Positions 16,751-26,340 of a stretch of 64,000 nt of DNA are shown here, in pieces. Position numbers and translations under genes: made by a program. The notes beneath the pieces are model-generated. The model did no database searches and was not told where the DNA came from. It worked only from the letters and a program-made list of their open reading frames with translations. Origin of the DNA: Lysobacter sp. TY2-98 (lineage in GTDB: Bacteria; Pseudomonadota; Gammaproteobacteria; Xanthomonadales; Xanthomonadaceae). The first letter of the stretch is position 1, and each line of letters starts with the position of its first letter. The stretch is from positions 434,001 through 498,000 of the forward strand of contig NZ_CP031413.1 of assembly GCF_003367355.1 (NCBI RefSeq), written 5' to 3'.

Positions 16751-17530
16751 TTACGCGTCGACGTGCTCCGACGCCGTATCACGCCAGTCGCCGAGGCGAC
16801 CGCGCAGGCGCAGCATCGCCTGGCCGTGGATCTGGCAGACGCGCGATTCGCTGATGCCGAGCACCGCGCCGATCTCGCGCAGGTTCATCTCCTGCTCGTA
16901 GTAGAGCGACAGCACCAGCTGCTCGCGCTCGGGCAGGTTGCCGATCGCCTCGCCGAGCGCCTGGCGGAACACGGTGTGCTCGAGTTCGCGCGCCGGGGTG
17001 ACGTTGCAGCTGGCCGCGAGGCGCGGTTCGCCGTCGAAGTCTTCCATCTGCTCGTCCAGCGAGAGCAGCTGGCCGCGCGAGGCGTCTTCGAGCATGTGGT
17101 GGTAGTCGTCGACCGACACGCCGAGCACTTCGGCGATCTCCGCCGAATTCGCCGCGCGACCGTTCGCCTGTTCGACCTGGCGCGTCGCCGCGACCACGTC
17201 GCGATAGCGGCGATGCACGCTGCGGGGCACCCAGTCGCCGCGACGGATCTCGTCGATCATCGAGCCGCGGATACGGATCGAGGCGTAGGTCTCGAACGCG
17301 GCACCCTGGTCGGCCTGGAAGTTCTTGGCGGCCTCGATCAGGCCGAGCATGCCGGCCTGGATCAGATCGTCGACTTCCACGCTCGCCGGCAGTCGCGCCG
17401 CGAGGTGGTGCGCGATGCGGCGCACGAGTTCACCGTGGCGCACGACAATGGCGTTGGCGTCGAACCCGTCGCTCGCGCTGCGGGTCTGCTTGTAGGCGTT
17501 GGCCTTCACTGCAGTGGCGGTCATGCTCAT
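16751..17530 (-). CDS. fliA: Flagellar sigma factor FliA (sigma-28)
   Basis: 259 residues with sigma regions 2 ([45 protein letters not shown]), 3 ([21 protein letters not shown]) and 4 ([24 protein letters not shown] split over helix-turn-helix SESRVCQIH). It directs late flagellar and chemotaxis transcription, including the promoter just downstream at 16597. Start ATG at 17530 overlaps the flhG stop; a second Met two codons later is possible. Confidence 0.95.
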   Translation of the reverse strand: MSMTATAVKANAYKQTRSASDGFDANAIVVRHGELVRRIAHHLAARLPASVEVDDLIQAGMLGLIEAAKNFQADQGAAFETYASIRIRGSMIDEIRRGDWVPRSVHRRYRDVVAATRQVEQANGRAANSAEIAEVLGVSVDDYHHMLEDASRGQLLSLDEQMEDFDGEPRLAASCNVTPARELEHTVFRQALGEAIGNLPEREQLVLSLYYEQEMNLREIGAVLGISESRVCQIHGQAMLRLRGRLGDWRDTASEHVDA

Positions 17531-18402
17531 GCGGTCGCGCTCCGCGCCGTCGGAATCAGGCGTTCCATGAAGAATTCGACGTGGCCGCGCGGGCCCGCCG
17601 GCGTCTGCCACTTCTCGGCGCGCTTGGCGATTTCGCGGAAGGCCATCGCCGAGGGCGCGGCGGGGAACGCGTCGACCACCGCTTCCTGGCGCTGGATCGC
17701 GCGTCGCAGCCATTCGTCGCGCGGAATCGCGCCGAGGTAGTTCATCGTCACGTCGAGGAACTTCGACGTCACGCGTTCGAGCTTGTCGTACAGCTGGCGG
17801 CCTTCGCTCGGATGACCGACCTGGTTGGCCAGCACCTGCACGCGGGTGACACCGCGCTCGCGCGACAGCACCTTGATCAGCGCGTAGGCATCGGTGACCG
17901 ATGCGGGTTCGTCGCAGACGACGACCACCACATCCTGCGCGGCCTGGCAGAACGTCAGCACGCTGTCGGCGATGCCGGCGGCGTTGTCGACCACCATCAC
18001 GTCGATCGGCATGTCGAGCTGCGAGAACGCGTGCACCAGGCCGATGTGCTGCGCGGGCGTGAGTTCGGTCATGTGGCGCTTGCCGCTGGCGGCGGGCACC
18101 ACGAGCAGGCCGTTCGGACCTTCGATCAGCGTGTCGGCGAGTTCGCAGCGGCCGGCGAACACGTCGCTCAGCGTGAAGCGGGGCGACAGGCCGAGCATCA
18201 CGTCGACGTTGGCGAGACCGAGGTCGGTGTCGAGCAGCAACACGCGCTGACCCGAGTTCTGGAGCGACATCGCGAGGTTGACGCTCACCGACGTCTTGCC
18301 GACGCCGCCCTTGCCACTCGCGACCGCGATAACGCGGACCGGACCGGCGGGATCGTTGGCGGAGGCCATGCGCGTGGCGGCGATGGGATCAGGCGACGAC
18401 AT
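17527..18402 (-). CDS. flhG: Flagellar number regulator FlhG (MinD-like ATPase)
   Basis: 291 residues. MinD/ParA-type deviant Walker A SGKGGVGKTSVSVNLA (29-44), Asp of switch I in LLLDTDLGLANVDVMLG and DNAAGIADSV as Walker B. An N-terminal DQAxxLR-like motif seen in some FlhG proteins is not evident; the N-terminus is Ala/Ser/Pro-rich. FlhG limits polar flagellum number by acting on FlhF and FleQ. It overlaps flhF by 14 bases and fliA by 4. Confidence 0.9.
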   Translation of the reverse strand: MSSPDPIAATRMASANDPAGPVRVIAVASGKGGVGKTSVSVNLAMSLQNSGQRVLLLDTDLGLANVDVMLGLSPRFTLSDVFAGRCELADTLIEGPNGLLVVPAASGKRHMTELTPAQHIGLVHAFSQLDMPIDVMVVDNAAGIADSVLTFCQAAQDVVVVVCDEPASVTDAYALIKVLSRERGVTRVQVLANQVGHPSEGRQLYDKLERVTSKFLDVTMNYLGAIPRDEWLRRAIQRQEAVVDAFPAAPSAMAFREIAKRAEKWQTPAGPRGHVEFFMERLIPTARSATA

Positions 18403-20299
18403 GGCGTTCCTCGGTGGCGAGCGGGTTGTCGGCGGCGCGACGGAGTTTTTCGATCTGGAGCACGAGTCGCGAGGCATCCGCGGCTTCGAGGTCGGCCGGC
18501 ACCTGCTGGCCTGCCGTCGTATATGCAAGGGACAGACCATGCTTGATCGCGACGGACACCGCACCGCCGAGGCGACCGGTTTCATCGAGCTTGGTCAGCA
18601 CGACGGCTTCCGGCGCGGCCATGCGGTAGCGGCGGACCGCTTCCGACATGTCCTGCTGCTGCAGGTTGGCCGGCAGCACGAGCAGCGAGCGCAGGTTGCG
18701 CGTCGCGCGCAGCCAGGTGACCTGGCCGAGCAGCGCCTTGTCGCGCGCCGCGTAGCCCGCGGTGTCGACGAGCACGAGCGGGTAGTCGACGAGCTGGTCG
18801 AGCGCGTCGGTCAGGCCTTCGGGGCCTTCCGCTTCGCAGACGGTGATGCCGAGCTTGCGACCGAGCGCGTGCAACTGCTCGCGCGCACCCGGACGTTCGA
18901 CATCGGTGGTGACGAGCGCGACGTCGCGGGCGCGATGGCGCTGCGCGAAACGTGCGGCGAGCTTGGCGAGCGTCGTCGTCTTGCCGGCGCCGGTCGGGCC
19001 GATCAGCGCGAACACGCCGCCGTCTTCGAGCGGTTCCGAACGCGAAATGGTGAGCATGCGCGCGAGTTCGGCGAGCAGCGGCGCCTTGACCTTCGCCGGC
19101 TCGAGCTTGGGATCGATGCGCGACGCGATGGTCTGCGCGAGCGTGTCGTCGATGCCGTAGGCCTGCAGTGTTTCGAACGCGAGCGCACGCGCCGGCGAAC
19201 CGCGCAGGCGCTCGAGGCCGAACTGGCCCATCTGGCGCTCGATCATCTGGCGCATCGAGGCGAGCTCGTTGCGCATCGCGACGATGGTCGGATCTTCGGA
19301 CTGGTTGACGACGAGCTGCAGCGTCGGCGGCGCAGCGACAGTGACGATCCGCTGCGGCGCAGCGGCGACGACCGGAGCCGGCGCCTGCACCGCGGCCATC
19401 TCGGCGAGTGGATCGAACGCGTCGACAAAGTTTTGCGGTTGGCGGGGCACGGCAACCGGTGCGGTGGTGACGAGTTCGGCGAAGGTCGGCTCGGAGGTCG
19501 CGATGGTTTCGATGATCGGCGTGACGACCGCGACCGGCTCGACGGCCGGGGCCGGCGTCGCGGCGACGGGCGCCGGGATCTCGACGATCTCGGCGTCGAT
19601 CGGTGCCGCCGTTTCGACGGCGGCGACCGGCACTTCGATCACGTCGTCGAGCGATGCGGCGGCTTCGACGTGCGCCTGGGCGCGCGTCTGCACGTATTCG
19701 GCTTCGGCCTGCGCCATCTCGGTGGCGCGCGCACTGAAGGTGGCGGTCGCTTCCTCTTCGTCGGTGAGGCGACGGAGCAGGGCGCGGAAGTCGTCGCCGG
19801 CGCGGGGGGCTTCGACGTGCTCGGGCTTCGGCAGCGGTGCGGCTTCGACGGCGGGCGTCGACTTGCGCAGGAAGGCCGACAGTGCGGGCGCCGGCTTTTC
19901 GGCGTCGGCCATCGCCGTGCGCGCGCGCTCGGCCAGGGCGCTGCGCGTGGCCGCAGCCTGCGGCGTGTTGCCGGCGAGCGCGGCGATCATCGCGTCGGCG
20001 CGGGAGATTGATTTCGGCTCGGCCGGCGCGGCGGCGACCGCTTCGAGCGCGCGGGTCGGCAGGGACGCCGTGGCGAAGGCGGGCAGCGCGTCGAGCGCGG
20101 TAGCCGGACGCTCCGGTTCCTCGGCGGCGTTGCGCAGCGCCTGCTGCACCAGCGCCTCGTCGTAATCGGTAGCGGCGACGATCTCGATGCCACCGTGCAC
20201 CGGCTTGTTCGACAGGATGACGGCGTCGGGGCCGTGCTCCTCGCGCACCATCTTGAGCGCGGTGCGCATGTCGGGGGCTACGAAACGCTTGATTCTCAT
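18389..20299 (-). CDS. flhF: Flagellar SRP-type GTPase FlhF
   Basis: 636 residues. Short basic N-terminus MRIKRFVAPDMRTALKMVRE, then a long Ala/Pro/Glu-rich low-complexity B domain (about 90-340), then NG GTPase domain: G1 GPTGAGKTTT, VTTDVERPGAREQL, DTAGYAARD (G3), VLTKLDETGRLGG (G4). FlhF places the flagellum at the cell pole. It is much longer than the E. coli-size SRP GTPases because of the B domain, as in xanthomonads. ATG at 20299 lies 48 bases downstream of a sigma-54 site. Confidence 0.93.
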   Translation of the reverse strand: MRIKRFVAPDMRTALKMVREEHGPDAVILSNKPVHGGIEIVAATDYDEALVQQALRNAAEEPERPATALDALPAFATASLPTRALEAVAAAPAEPKSISRADAMIAALAGNTPQAAATRSALAERARTAMADAEKPAPALSAFLRKSTPAVEAAPLPKPEHVEAPRAGDDFRALLRRLTDEEEATATFSARATEMAQAEAEYVQTRAQAHVEAAASLDDVIEVPVAAVETAAPIDAEIVEIPAPVAATPAPAVEPVAVVTPIIETIATSEPTFAELVTTAPVAVPRQPQNFVDAFDPLAEMAAVQAPAPVVAAAPQRIVTVAAPPTLQLVVNQSEDPTIVAMRNELASMRQMIERQMGQFGLERLRGSPARALAFETLQAYGIDDTLAQTIASRIDPKLEPAKVKAPLLAELARMLTISRSEPLEDGGVFALIGPTGAGKTTTLAKLAARFAQRHRARDVALVTTDVERPGAREQLHALGRKLGITVCEAEGPEGLTDALDQLVDYPLVLVDTAGYAARDKALLGQVTWLRATRNLRSLLVLPANLQQQDMSEAVRRYRMAAPEAVVLTKLDETGRLGGAVSVAIKHGLSLAYTTAGQQVPADLEAADASRLVLQIEKLRRAADNPLATEERHVVA

Positions 20300-20688
20300 T
20301 GCGTCGGTCTCGAAACGTGTGGCCGGTGGCTGACGTGAGGAGATGTGCAATGGCCGTGCCAGAGGGCTACGACGGGAAAGCGTCGGACTTGAGCGGCAGT
20401 CGCAGACGATTTGTGCGACGTGGGTTGCGGTTTTCGGGCGCAAGGGGCGGCTGCCTCGCTGACTGCGCGCCGCGGCAAGGGATCGTCGCCGTGCGGGTGC
20501 TCGCGGAATCGGACGGTCGCCGCCAGCGTTCGTGACGCGACGTCTCTGCCCGTCAGCCCAGCGTCGGGAGTCCTATGTGACGGGGTGGCTCATCGGCGGT
20601 CGTGCCGCCGACTTCCGCGCCTGTTCGAATTCCCGCCCGCCGCGGAACGGCGACGCCCACGCGGCGGTGCCGCGTAAGCGCGCACTGC
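20300..20688. other. Intergenic region flhA-flhF
   Basis: Nearly 390 bases without a supported gene. It holds the flhF sigma-54 promoter near its left end. Such a gap is unusual within an otherwise tightly overlapping cluster, and makes flhF the head of its own transcription unit (flhFG-fliA). Confidence 0.6.
20347..20361 (-). promoter_or_regulatory. Sigma-54 promoter upstream of flhF
   Basis: Minus strand TGGCACG-GCCA-TTGC, a perfect match to the -24/-12 consensus TGGCACG-N4-TTGC. Confidence 0.88.
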
Positions 20689-22752
20689 TCAGCCGATGGA
20701 ACCGACCAGCCGGAGACGCTTGTCTTCCGGTACCTCGCCATACGCCAGCACCGCGAGCTGCGGGACGCTGTGGCGAACCAGCCGGGCGATCGACGTGCGG
20801 ATGGTCGACGGCACCAACAGCACGGCCGGCTCGCCTTTGCCCTCCTGACGACTGACACAGTCGCTGAGGTTCTGATGCAGGCGCTCGGCCAGGCCGGGTT
20901 CCAGCGCGGCGCCCTGGCCGCTCACCGAATCCTGCAGCACGCGCTCGAGTTGCGGCGCCAGCGTGAACACCGGCAACTCCGCGTTGAGTCCGTTGAGTTC
21001 CTGCACGATGAAGCGGCCGAGCGCGGTGCGGACGACGCCGACCAGCTGCGCGGGATCCTGCGTCATCGCGCCGTGCTCCAGCAGCGCTTCCACGATCTGC
21101 CGCATCTGCCGCAACGGCACCTTCTCGAGCAGCAGCGACTGCAGCACGCGCACGATGGTCGAGAGCGGCAGCAGTTTCGGCGTCAATTCCTCGACGAGCT
21201 TCGGCGACTGCTTGGCGACGTTCGCCAGCAGCTGCTGCACTTCGTCGTGACCCAGCAGTTCCGACGCCTTCTCGCGCACGAGGTGCGAGAGATGCGTCGC
21301 AACGACGGTCGCGGGATCGACGACCGTGTAGCCCAGCGACTCGGCATGCGCGCGCTGCGTCGGCGCGATCCACACCGCGTCGAGCCCGAACGCGGGATCG
21401 CGCGTGGGAATGCCTTCGAGCTGTCCGAACACGCGGCCCGGGTCGAGCGCCATTTCGCGATCGGGTTGCAGCTCGCCATTCGCGACCGGCACACCGTGCA
21501 CCATGATCCGGTACGCGTTCGGCGCGAGTTCGAGGTTGTCGCGCACGTGCACCGCGGGAATCAGGAAGCCGAGGTCCTGCGTGAGCTTGCGACGCACGCC
21601 CTTGAGGCGCGCGAGCAGTTCGCCACCCTGCGTCTTGTCCACCAGCGGAATCAGGCGATAGCCGACCTCCAGCTGCAGCGGCTCGACCGGGCGCAGTTCG
21701 TCCCAGGTGAGTTCCGCATTCGGGGACGGCGCCGGCGCATTGCCGAGTGCGTCTTCAACCGGCGGCGCGACCTCGGCCTGCTTCGCGTTCTTGTTCATGC
21801 GCCATGCGACGTAGCCCATGCCGGCGGCCGCGATCAGGAAGAACATCGGCATGCCCGGCACGAGACCGACGAGACCGAGGATGGCCGCGGAAACGGTGAG
21901 CGCGCGATGGTGACCGAACACCTGCTTCTTCACCGTGTCGCCCATTTCCTGCTCGGTGGTCGCACGCGTGACGAGCATGGCCGTCGCAGTGGACACCAGC
22001 AGCGCCGGCAACTGCGCGACCAGGCCGTCGCCGATCGCCAGAAGCGAATACGTGCTCGCGGCCTGACCGAAACCCAGGCCGTGCTGCAGGATGCCGATCA
22101 GCATGCCGCCGACGAGATTGATGCCGAGGATGAGCAGGCCGGCGACGGCGTCGCCGCGCACGAACTTGCCGGCACCATCCATCGAGCCGTAGAAGTCGGC
22201 CTCGTTACGCACGTCCTCGCGACGCGCCTTCGCTTCCTCGCGCGTGAGCAGGCCGGCGTTGAGGTCGGCGTCGATCGCCATCTGCTTGCCGGGCATCGCG
22301 TCGAGGATGAAGCGCGCCGACACTTCGGAAATGCGGCCCGCGCCCTTCGTCACGACGACGAAGTTGATGATGGTGAGGATCGCGAACACGACCAGGCCGA
22401 CGGCGTAGCTGCCGCCGATCACGAACTGGCCGAACGATTCGATGACGTGGCCCGCGGCGGCTTCGCCTTCGTGGCCGTGCAGCAGCACCACGCGCGTCGA
22501 CGCGACGTTCAGCGCGAGGCGCAGCAGCGTCACCATCAGCAGCACGCTGGGGAAGATCGAGAACTCGAGCGGACGCTTGACGTAGACGACCGCCAACAGC
22601 ACCACCAGCGACAGCGCGATGTTGATGGTGAAGAAGGCGTCCAGCACGATCGGCGACAGCGGCACCGTCACCATCGCCAGCATGCCCAGCACCACCAGCG
22701 GTGCACCGGCGCCACCTTTCAACGCCTGCATGATTCCAGCAGCGCGACTCAT
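20689..22752 (-). CDS. flhA: Flagellar type III export gate protein FlhA
   Basis: 687 residues: eight membrane helices to about residue 320 with the FHIPEP-type loop (SARFILDAMPGKQMAIDADLNAG, RREADFYGSMDGAGKFV-like segment), then the cytosolic nonamer-ring domain that docks chaperone-substrate complexes. Start ATG overlaps the flhB stop by 4 bases. Essential for export of rod, hook and filament subunits. Confidence 0.95.
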   Translation of the reverse strand: MSRAAGIMQALKGGAGAPLVVLGMLAMVTVPLSPIVLDAFFTINIALSLVVLLAVVYVKRPLEFSIFPSVLLMVTLLRLALNVASTRVVLLHGHEGEAAAGHVIESFGQFVIGGSYAVGLVVFAILTIINFVVVTKGAGRISEVSARFILDAMPGKQMAIDADLNAGLLTREEAKARREDVRNEADFYGSMDGAGKFVRGDAVAGLLILGINLVGGMLIGILQHGLGFGQAASTYSLLAIGDGLVAQLPALLVSTATAMLVTRATTEQEMGDTVKKQVFGHHRALTVSAAILGLVGLVPGMPMFFLIAAAGMGYVAWRMNKNAKQAEVAPPVEDALGNAPAPSPNAELTWDELRPVEPLQLEVGYRLIPLVDKTQGGELLARLKGVRRKLTQDLGFLIPAVHVRDNLELAPNAYRIMVHGVPVANGELQPDREMALDPGRVFGQLEGIPTRDPAFGLDAVWIAPTQRAHAESLGYTVVDPATVVATHLSHLVREKASELLGHDEVQQLLANVAKQSPKLVEELTPKLLPLSTIVRVLQSLLLEKVPLRQMRQIVEALLEHGAMTQDPAQLVGVVRTALGRFIVQELNGLNAELPVFTLAPQLERVLQDSVSGQGAALEPGLAERLHQNLSDCVSRQEGKGEPAVLLVPSTIRTSIARLVRHSVPQLAVLAYGEVPEDKRLRLVGSIG

Positions 22753-23894
22753 GCGTTATCTCCGACCGGATCCGGCGCACCATCGGCGCCCACGTCGACC
22801 TGCACCAGCTGCGGCATCGGCCCGCGCGACGGGTGCCACTTGCGCAACTGGAAGATGTAGGTGAGCACCTGCGCCACCGCGGCGTAGAGCTTCACCGGAA
22901 TTTCCTCGTCGACCTTGCACTGGCGATACAGCGCACGCGCGAGCGGCGGCGCTTCGACCAGCGACACCTTGTGCTGGCCCGCGAGTTCGCGGATGCGCAG
23001 CGCCATTTCGTCCACGCCCTTGGCGACGACCTTCGGTGCGCGCATGCCGCCGGCTTCGTACTTCAACGCGACGGCGTAGTGCGTCGGGTTGGTGATGATC
23101 ACGTCGGCCGTCGGCACCGCATCCATCATGCGGCGGTTCGCCATCTCGCGCGCCGCGTGGCGCATGCGCGCCTTCACTTCCGGGTTGCCGTCGGATTCCT
23201 TCGCTTCGTCGCGAAGTTCCTGCTTGGTCATCTTGAGCTTGGCGCGCCAGGCGAAGCGCTGGTAGGGCACGTCGATCGCGGCCAGTGCCGCGAGCGCGAT
23301 GATCAGCGCCAGGAACAGGCCGAGCACGGTGTCGACGCCGTTGGCGACGGCCATTTCGAGCGACTGCTTCGGCATGTCCATCAGCCGCGACATCGAACCC
23401 TTGATGACGATCGCCGCGATGCCGCCGATCAGCAGCAGGCGCAGCAGCGCGCGCCCGAGTTCGGTGAGCGACTCCTTGCCGTACATGCGCGACAGGCCCG
23501 CCATCGGATTCAGGCGGGTGAGGTCGGCCTTGAACGCGGCGCCGGAAAAGCGCAGGCCGCTCATCAACGCCGGTGCGACGAAGCAACCGGCGAGCGCGGC
23601 GAGGATCAGGGGCGACACCTGCATCAGCAGGGCCGCACCTGTCTTCGCGGCGTATACCGGCAGGCGATTCGGATCGTTGATCAGGCTCGGATCGAACTGC
23701 AGCGCGTTGCGCATCCAGTCGCGCGAAGCCGCGCCGATGTGCGGACCGGTGATCTTCAGCGCCAGCGTCGCGCAGCCCAGCACCGCCACGTTCGCGAGTT
23801 CCTTGGAGCGCGGCACATCTCCGCGCTCACGGGCTTCCCGCAATCGCTTTTCTGATGGGGCTTCGGTGCGGTCTTCGTTGTCGGTCTCGGACAT
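22749..23894 (-). CDS. flhB: Flagellar export switch protein FlhB
   Basis: 381 residues: basic N-terminus, four membrane helices, and a cytosolic domain with the autocleavage motif NPTH at 269-272 (VIITNPTHYAVALKY). Cleavage changes export from rod/hook to filament substrates together with FliK. Ten bases separate it from the fliR stop and it overlaps flhA, so fliR-flhB-flhA are cotranscribed. Confidence 0.95.
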   Translation of the reverse strand: MSETDNEDRTEAPSEKRLREARERGDVPRSKELANVAVLGCATLALKITGPHIGAASRDWMRNALQFDPSLINDPNRLPVYAAKTGAALLMQVSPLILAALAGCFVAPALMSGLRFSGAAFKADLTRLNPMAGLSRMYGKESLTELGRALLRLLLIGGIAAIVIKGSMSRLMDMPKQSLEMAVANGVDTVLGLFLALIIALAALAAIDVPYQRFAWRAKLKMTKQELRDEAKESDGNPEVKARMRHAAREMANRRMMDAVPTADVIITNPTHYAVALKYEAGGMRAPKVVAKGVDEMALRIRELAGQHKVSLVEAPPLARALYRQCKVDEEIPVKLYAAVAQVLTYIFQLRKWHPSRGPMPQLVQVDVGADGAPDPVGDNA

Positions 23895-23903
23895 CGGAGC
23901 AGG

Positions 23904-24692
23904 TCAGCCGGTGAGGGCCCGGGCCGCCTCGAAGGCGTCGCCGAACAGTCGTTGGACAGGACCCTGCAATTCCCTTGCCAGCGCCATCAGCAGCACCAGC
24001 CCGACCAGCAGCGCGACCGGGAAACCCAGCGACATCGGGCTCAGCTGCTGTGCCGCCTTGGAGAGCACGCCGATGGCCACGTTCACCGCCAGCAGCGCCA
24101 TCATCACCGGCAGTGCGAGCAGCAGGCCGGCACGCAGCGCGACGCCGAAGAATTCCGGCACGGCCTGCACGAACGCGCCCCAGTCGGGAATCGGCGCACC
24201 GACCGGCATCGAGTGGTAGCTGTCGAACAGCAGCTGGATCAGCGCGAGGTGGCCGTCGGTGGTGAAGAACACCAGGCCGAAGCTCAGGAAGAACCACTGG
24301 GAAATGACGGGCGACGCCGTGCCGCTGAGCGGGTTCGCCATCGTGGCGGACGCCAGTCCCATGCCTTGGCTGACCAGTTCACCCGCGACCTCGCCCGCCT
24401 CGAACGCGATGCGCAGCATCAGGCCGATCGCGACGCCCGTCGCGAATTCACGCCCGACCGCGAGGAACGTCGCCGCATTGACACCCGCCGGGGGCGGCGC
24501 GGGCAGCATCTGCGCCAGTGCGGCGGAAATCGCGATCGCGAGCACGAGTCGCGCCCGCGCCGGCACGCCGTGCCCACCCACCATCGGCAGCACCTGGATC
24601 GCCGCGCCAATGCGCAGCGCATACCAGAGCACGCTCGAAAGCATGCCGAACAGGTTCAGCCCGTCGGCCGTGGTGAGGGTGACAGCATCCAT
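23904..24692 (-). CDS. fliR: Flagellar export gate protein FliR
   Basis: 262 residues, six membrane helices, with the conserved FAxGxxxGL-type segment (ATGVAIGLMLRIAFEAGEVAGELV) and LPVMMALLAVNVAIGVLSKAA. Together with FliP and FliQ it forms the export gate core. ATG at 24692 starts the first hydrophobic segment after a short polar leader; frames open further upstream are not FliR-like. Unusually it is not adjacent to fliQ. Confidence 0.93.
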   Translation of the reverse strand: MDAVTLTTADGLNLFGMLSSVLWYALRIGAAIQVLPMVGGHGVPARARLVLAIAISAALAQMLPAPPPAGVNAATFLAVGREFATGVAIGLMLRIAFEAGEVAGELVSQGMGLASATMANPLSGTASPVISQWFFLSFGLVFFTTDGHLALIQLLFDSYHSMPVGAPIPDWGAFVQAVPEFFGVALRAGLLLALPVMMALLAVNVAIGVLSKAAQQLSPMSLGFPVALLVGLVLLMALARELQGPVQRLFGDAFEAARALTG

Positions 24693-24759
24693 CGCGGACG
24701 TTGGATGCAAGGCGTGTTCCGCGGGTGCGCGGGTGGGCCGGATGAGCGGCCGTTTGGGG

Positions 24760-25143
24760 CTAGGGCTTCGTGAGCATCTCGACCACGACGGGATACCGCG
24801 CCTGACCCGGGACAAGCGGCGGCGGACGGAGCGTCAGTGCGGCGAAGGTGCGTGCAAAGCAGCGAGCGAGGGGGCTCGCCGGGCGGACGTCGATATTTGA
24901 CGCACGGCCGCTTCGGTCGACATCCGCAACGAGCACGAAGTCACCGCCGCGTGCGGGGTCATTTCCCTTCGGCACACACGGCACGAGCGCGTGATGAATC
25001 GCTGGCACCATCGCGGTGTCGTAGATGAAGCCGGGGCGCGTGGCGACGGCTGCTTTTGCGGCGGTGATCCGCGCATCGAAGTCGGGCGCGGCAATCGCGG
25101 CGTTGCAAGCAAGCAGCGTGGAGCACAGCAGTAGCGTCTTCAT
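24760..25143 (-). CDS. Small secreted protein inserted between fliQ and fliR
   Basis: 127 residues with a clear signal peptide (KTLLLCSTLLACNAAIAAPD) and a mature domain of about 105 residues: FDARITAAKAAVATRPG, DFVLVADVDRSGRASNIDVRP and PVVVEMLTKP, a pattern reminiscent of TonB-C-like or energy-transducer periplasmic domains but not assignable. It contains three Cys in the mature region. The same-strand position in the flagellar cluster, with 55-67-base gaps on each side, suggests insertion of an unrelated gene. Met4 (25143) begins the signal peptide. Confidence 0.6.
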   Translation of the reverse strand: MKTLLLCSTLLACNAAIAAPDFDARITAAKAAVATRPGFIYDTAMVPAIHHALVPCVPKGNDPARGGDFVLVADVDRSGRASNIDVRPASPLARCFARTFAALTLRPPPLVPGQARYPVVVEMLTKP

Positions 25144-25207
25144 CGGCGTCACCGAATGGAGTCGCGGCAGAGTGGCGTGTCGCAGCTGAATCGGCCTGCG
25201 ACGAAGG

Positions 25208-25477
25208 TCAACCGATGAGCTGCGGAATCCGCGAAAACAGATCCGCCGTAAACGACACCAACCGCCCCAGCAGGAAGTGCCCCATCACCGCGATCGTCGC
25301 GGTCAAGGCAATCGCCTTGACCACGAAACCGATCGTCTGCTCGTTGATCTGCGTCGCAGCCTGCACCACACCCACTGCGACACCCACGCCGAGCACGGCG
25401 AGCAGCGGCGGCGCGCCCAGGACGAGGGCCATCTCCAGTCCCCGCGTGATTTCCGACATTGCGACTTCAGGCGTCAT
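25208..25477 (-). CDS. fliQ: Flagellar export gate protein FliQ
   Basis: 89 residues, two membrane helices, with family features GAPPLLAVLGVGVAVGVVQA and ATQINEQTIGFVVKA. Start ATG two bases after the fliP stop. Forms the gate with FliP and FliR. Confidence 0.95.
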   Translation of the reverse strand: MTPEVAMSEITRGLEMALVLGAPPLLAVLGVGVAVGVVQAATQINEQTIGFVVKAIALTATIAVMGHFLLGRLVSFTADLFSRIPQLIG

Positions 25478-25479
25478 GG

Positions 25480-26340
25480 CTAACCCACCGGATTGAAGGA
25501 GCCGGCGAGCGAGCCGACCACGAGCACCCAGCCGTCGACGAGCACGAACAGCAGGATCTTGAAGGGGGCCGACACGATCATCGGCGACATCATCATCATG
25601 CCCATCGACATCAGCACGCTGGCGACGACAAGGTCGATGATCACGAACGGGATGTAGATCAGGAACGCGATCTCGAACGCCGTCTTGAGCTCGCTGGTGA
25701 GGAACGACGCGGCGAGCACGCTGAACGGCACGTCGTTCGGCGTCGCGTACGGGCCGGTGTGCGACAGGCCCGCGAACGTCATGAGGTCGGTGTCGCGCAC
25801 CTGCGCCAGCATGAAGGCGCGGAACGGTTGCGACGCCGCGCCCCAGGCGGATTTGAAATCCATGTGGCCGTCGAGGTACGGCGCGATGCCGGCCGTCCAT
25901 GCGTGATCGAACGTCGGCGTCATCACCATGAAGGTGAGGAACAGCGCGAGCGCGAGCAGTACCTGGTTGCTCGGCGTCTGACCGGTGCCGAGCGCCTGCC
26001 GCAGCAGGCCCAGCACGATGATGATGCGGGTGAATGCGGTGATGCCCATCAGCGCTGCCGGCAGCAGCGTGATGCCGGTCATCAGCAGCAGCACCTGCAG
26101 CGGCATGCTCACCGGCTGGCCGCCGACCTGGCCGACATTGATCGACGGTAGCGGCTTCGATGGCGTTGTGGCAGTGGCTGCCGATTGCGCGGTAGCGGCC
26201 GGCGCCTGCGTCGCAGCAGCGACCTGCGCGGTCGGTGCAGCCTGCGCGTGTGCGGTGTTGCCGAGCAGCGCGAACGCGAGACCGACGACGAGGGCGAGTG
26301 CGCACAGCGCGCGCATCAGGCGTTCGAGCGTGACGCTCAT
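25480..26340 (-). CDS. fliP: Flagellar export gate protein FliP
   Basis: 286 residues: cleavable signal sequence, an Ala/Thr-rich periplasmic stretch longer than usual (about 30-65), then the conserved core MTGITLLPAALMGITAFTRI, TPSNQVLLALALFLTFMVMTP and the methionine-rich loop SMGMMMMSP that plugs the pore. It overlaps fliO (ATGA type) and is followed immediately by fliQ. Confidence 0.95.
   Translation of the reverse strand: MSVTLERLMRALCALALVVGLAFALLGNTAHAQAAPTAQVAAATQAPAATAQSAATATTPSKPLPSINVGQVGGQPVSMPLQVLLLMTGITLLPAALMGITAFTRIIIVLGLLRQALGTGQTPSNQVLLALALFLTFMVMTPTFDHAWTAGIAPYLDGHMDFKSAWGAASQPFRAFMLAQVRDTDLMTFAGLSHTGPYATPNDVPFSVLAASFLTSELKTAFEIAFLIYIPFVIIDLVVASVLMSMGMMMMSPMIVSAPFKILLFVLVDGWVLVVGSLAGSFNPVG

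Noticed and set aside
18278..20011. 577-codon plus-strand frame opposite flhF and flhG
   Set aside because: Low-complexity Gly/Arg/Asp composition produced by the complementary strand of FlhF.
20602..22860. Very long plus-strand frame opposite flhA and flhB
   Set aside because: A GC-skew mirror of real genes; His/Arg/Gln-rich, no ribosome-binding site, while the minus strand encodes FlhA and FlhB unmistakably.
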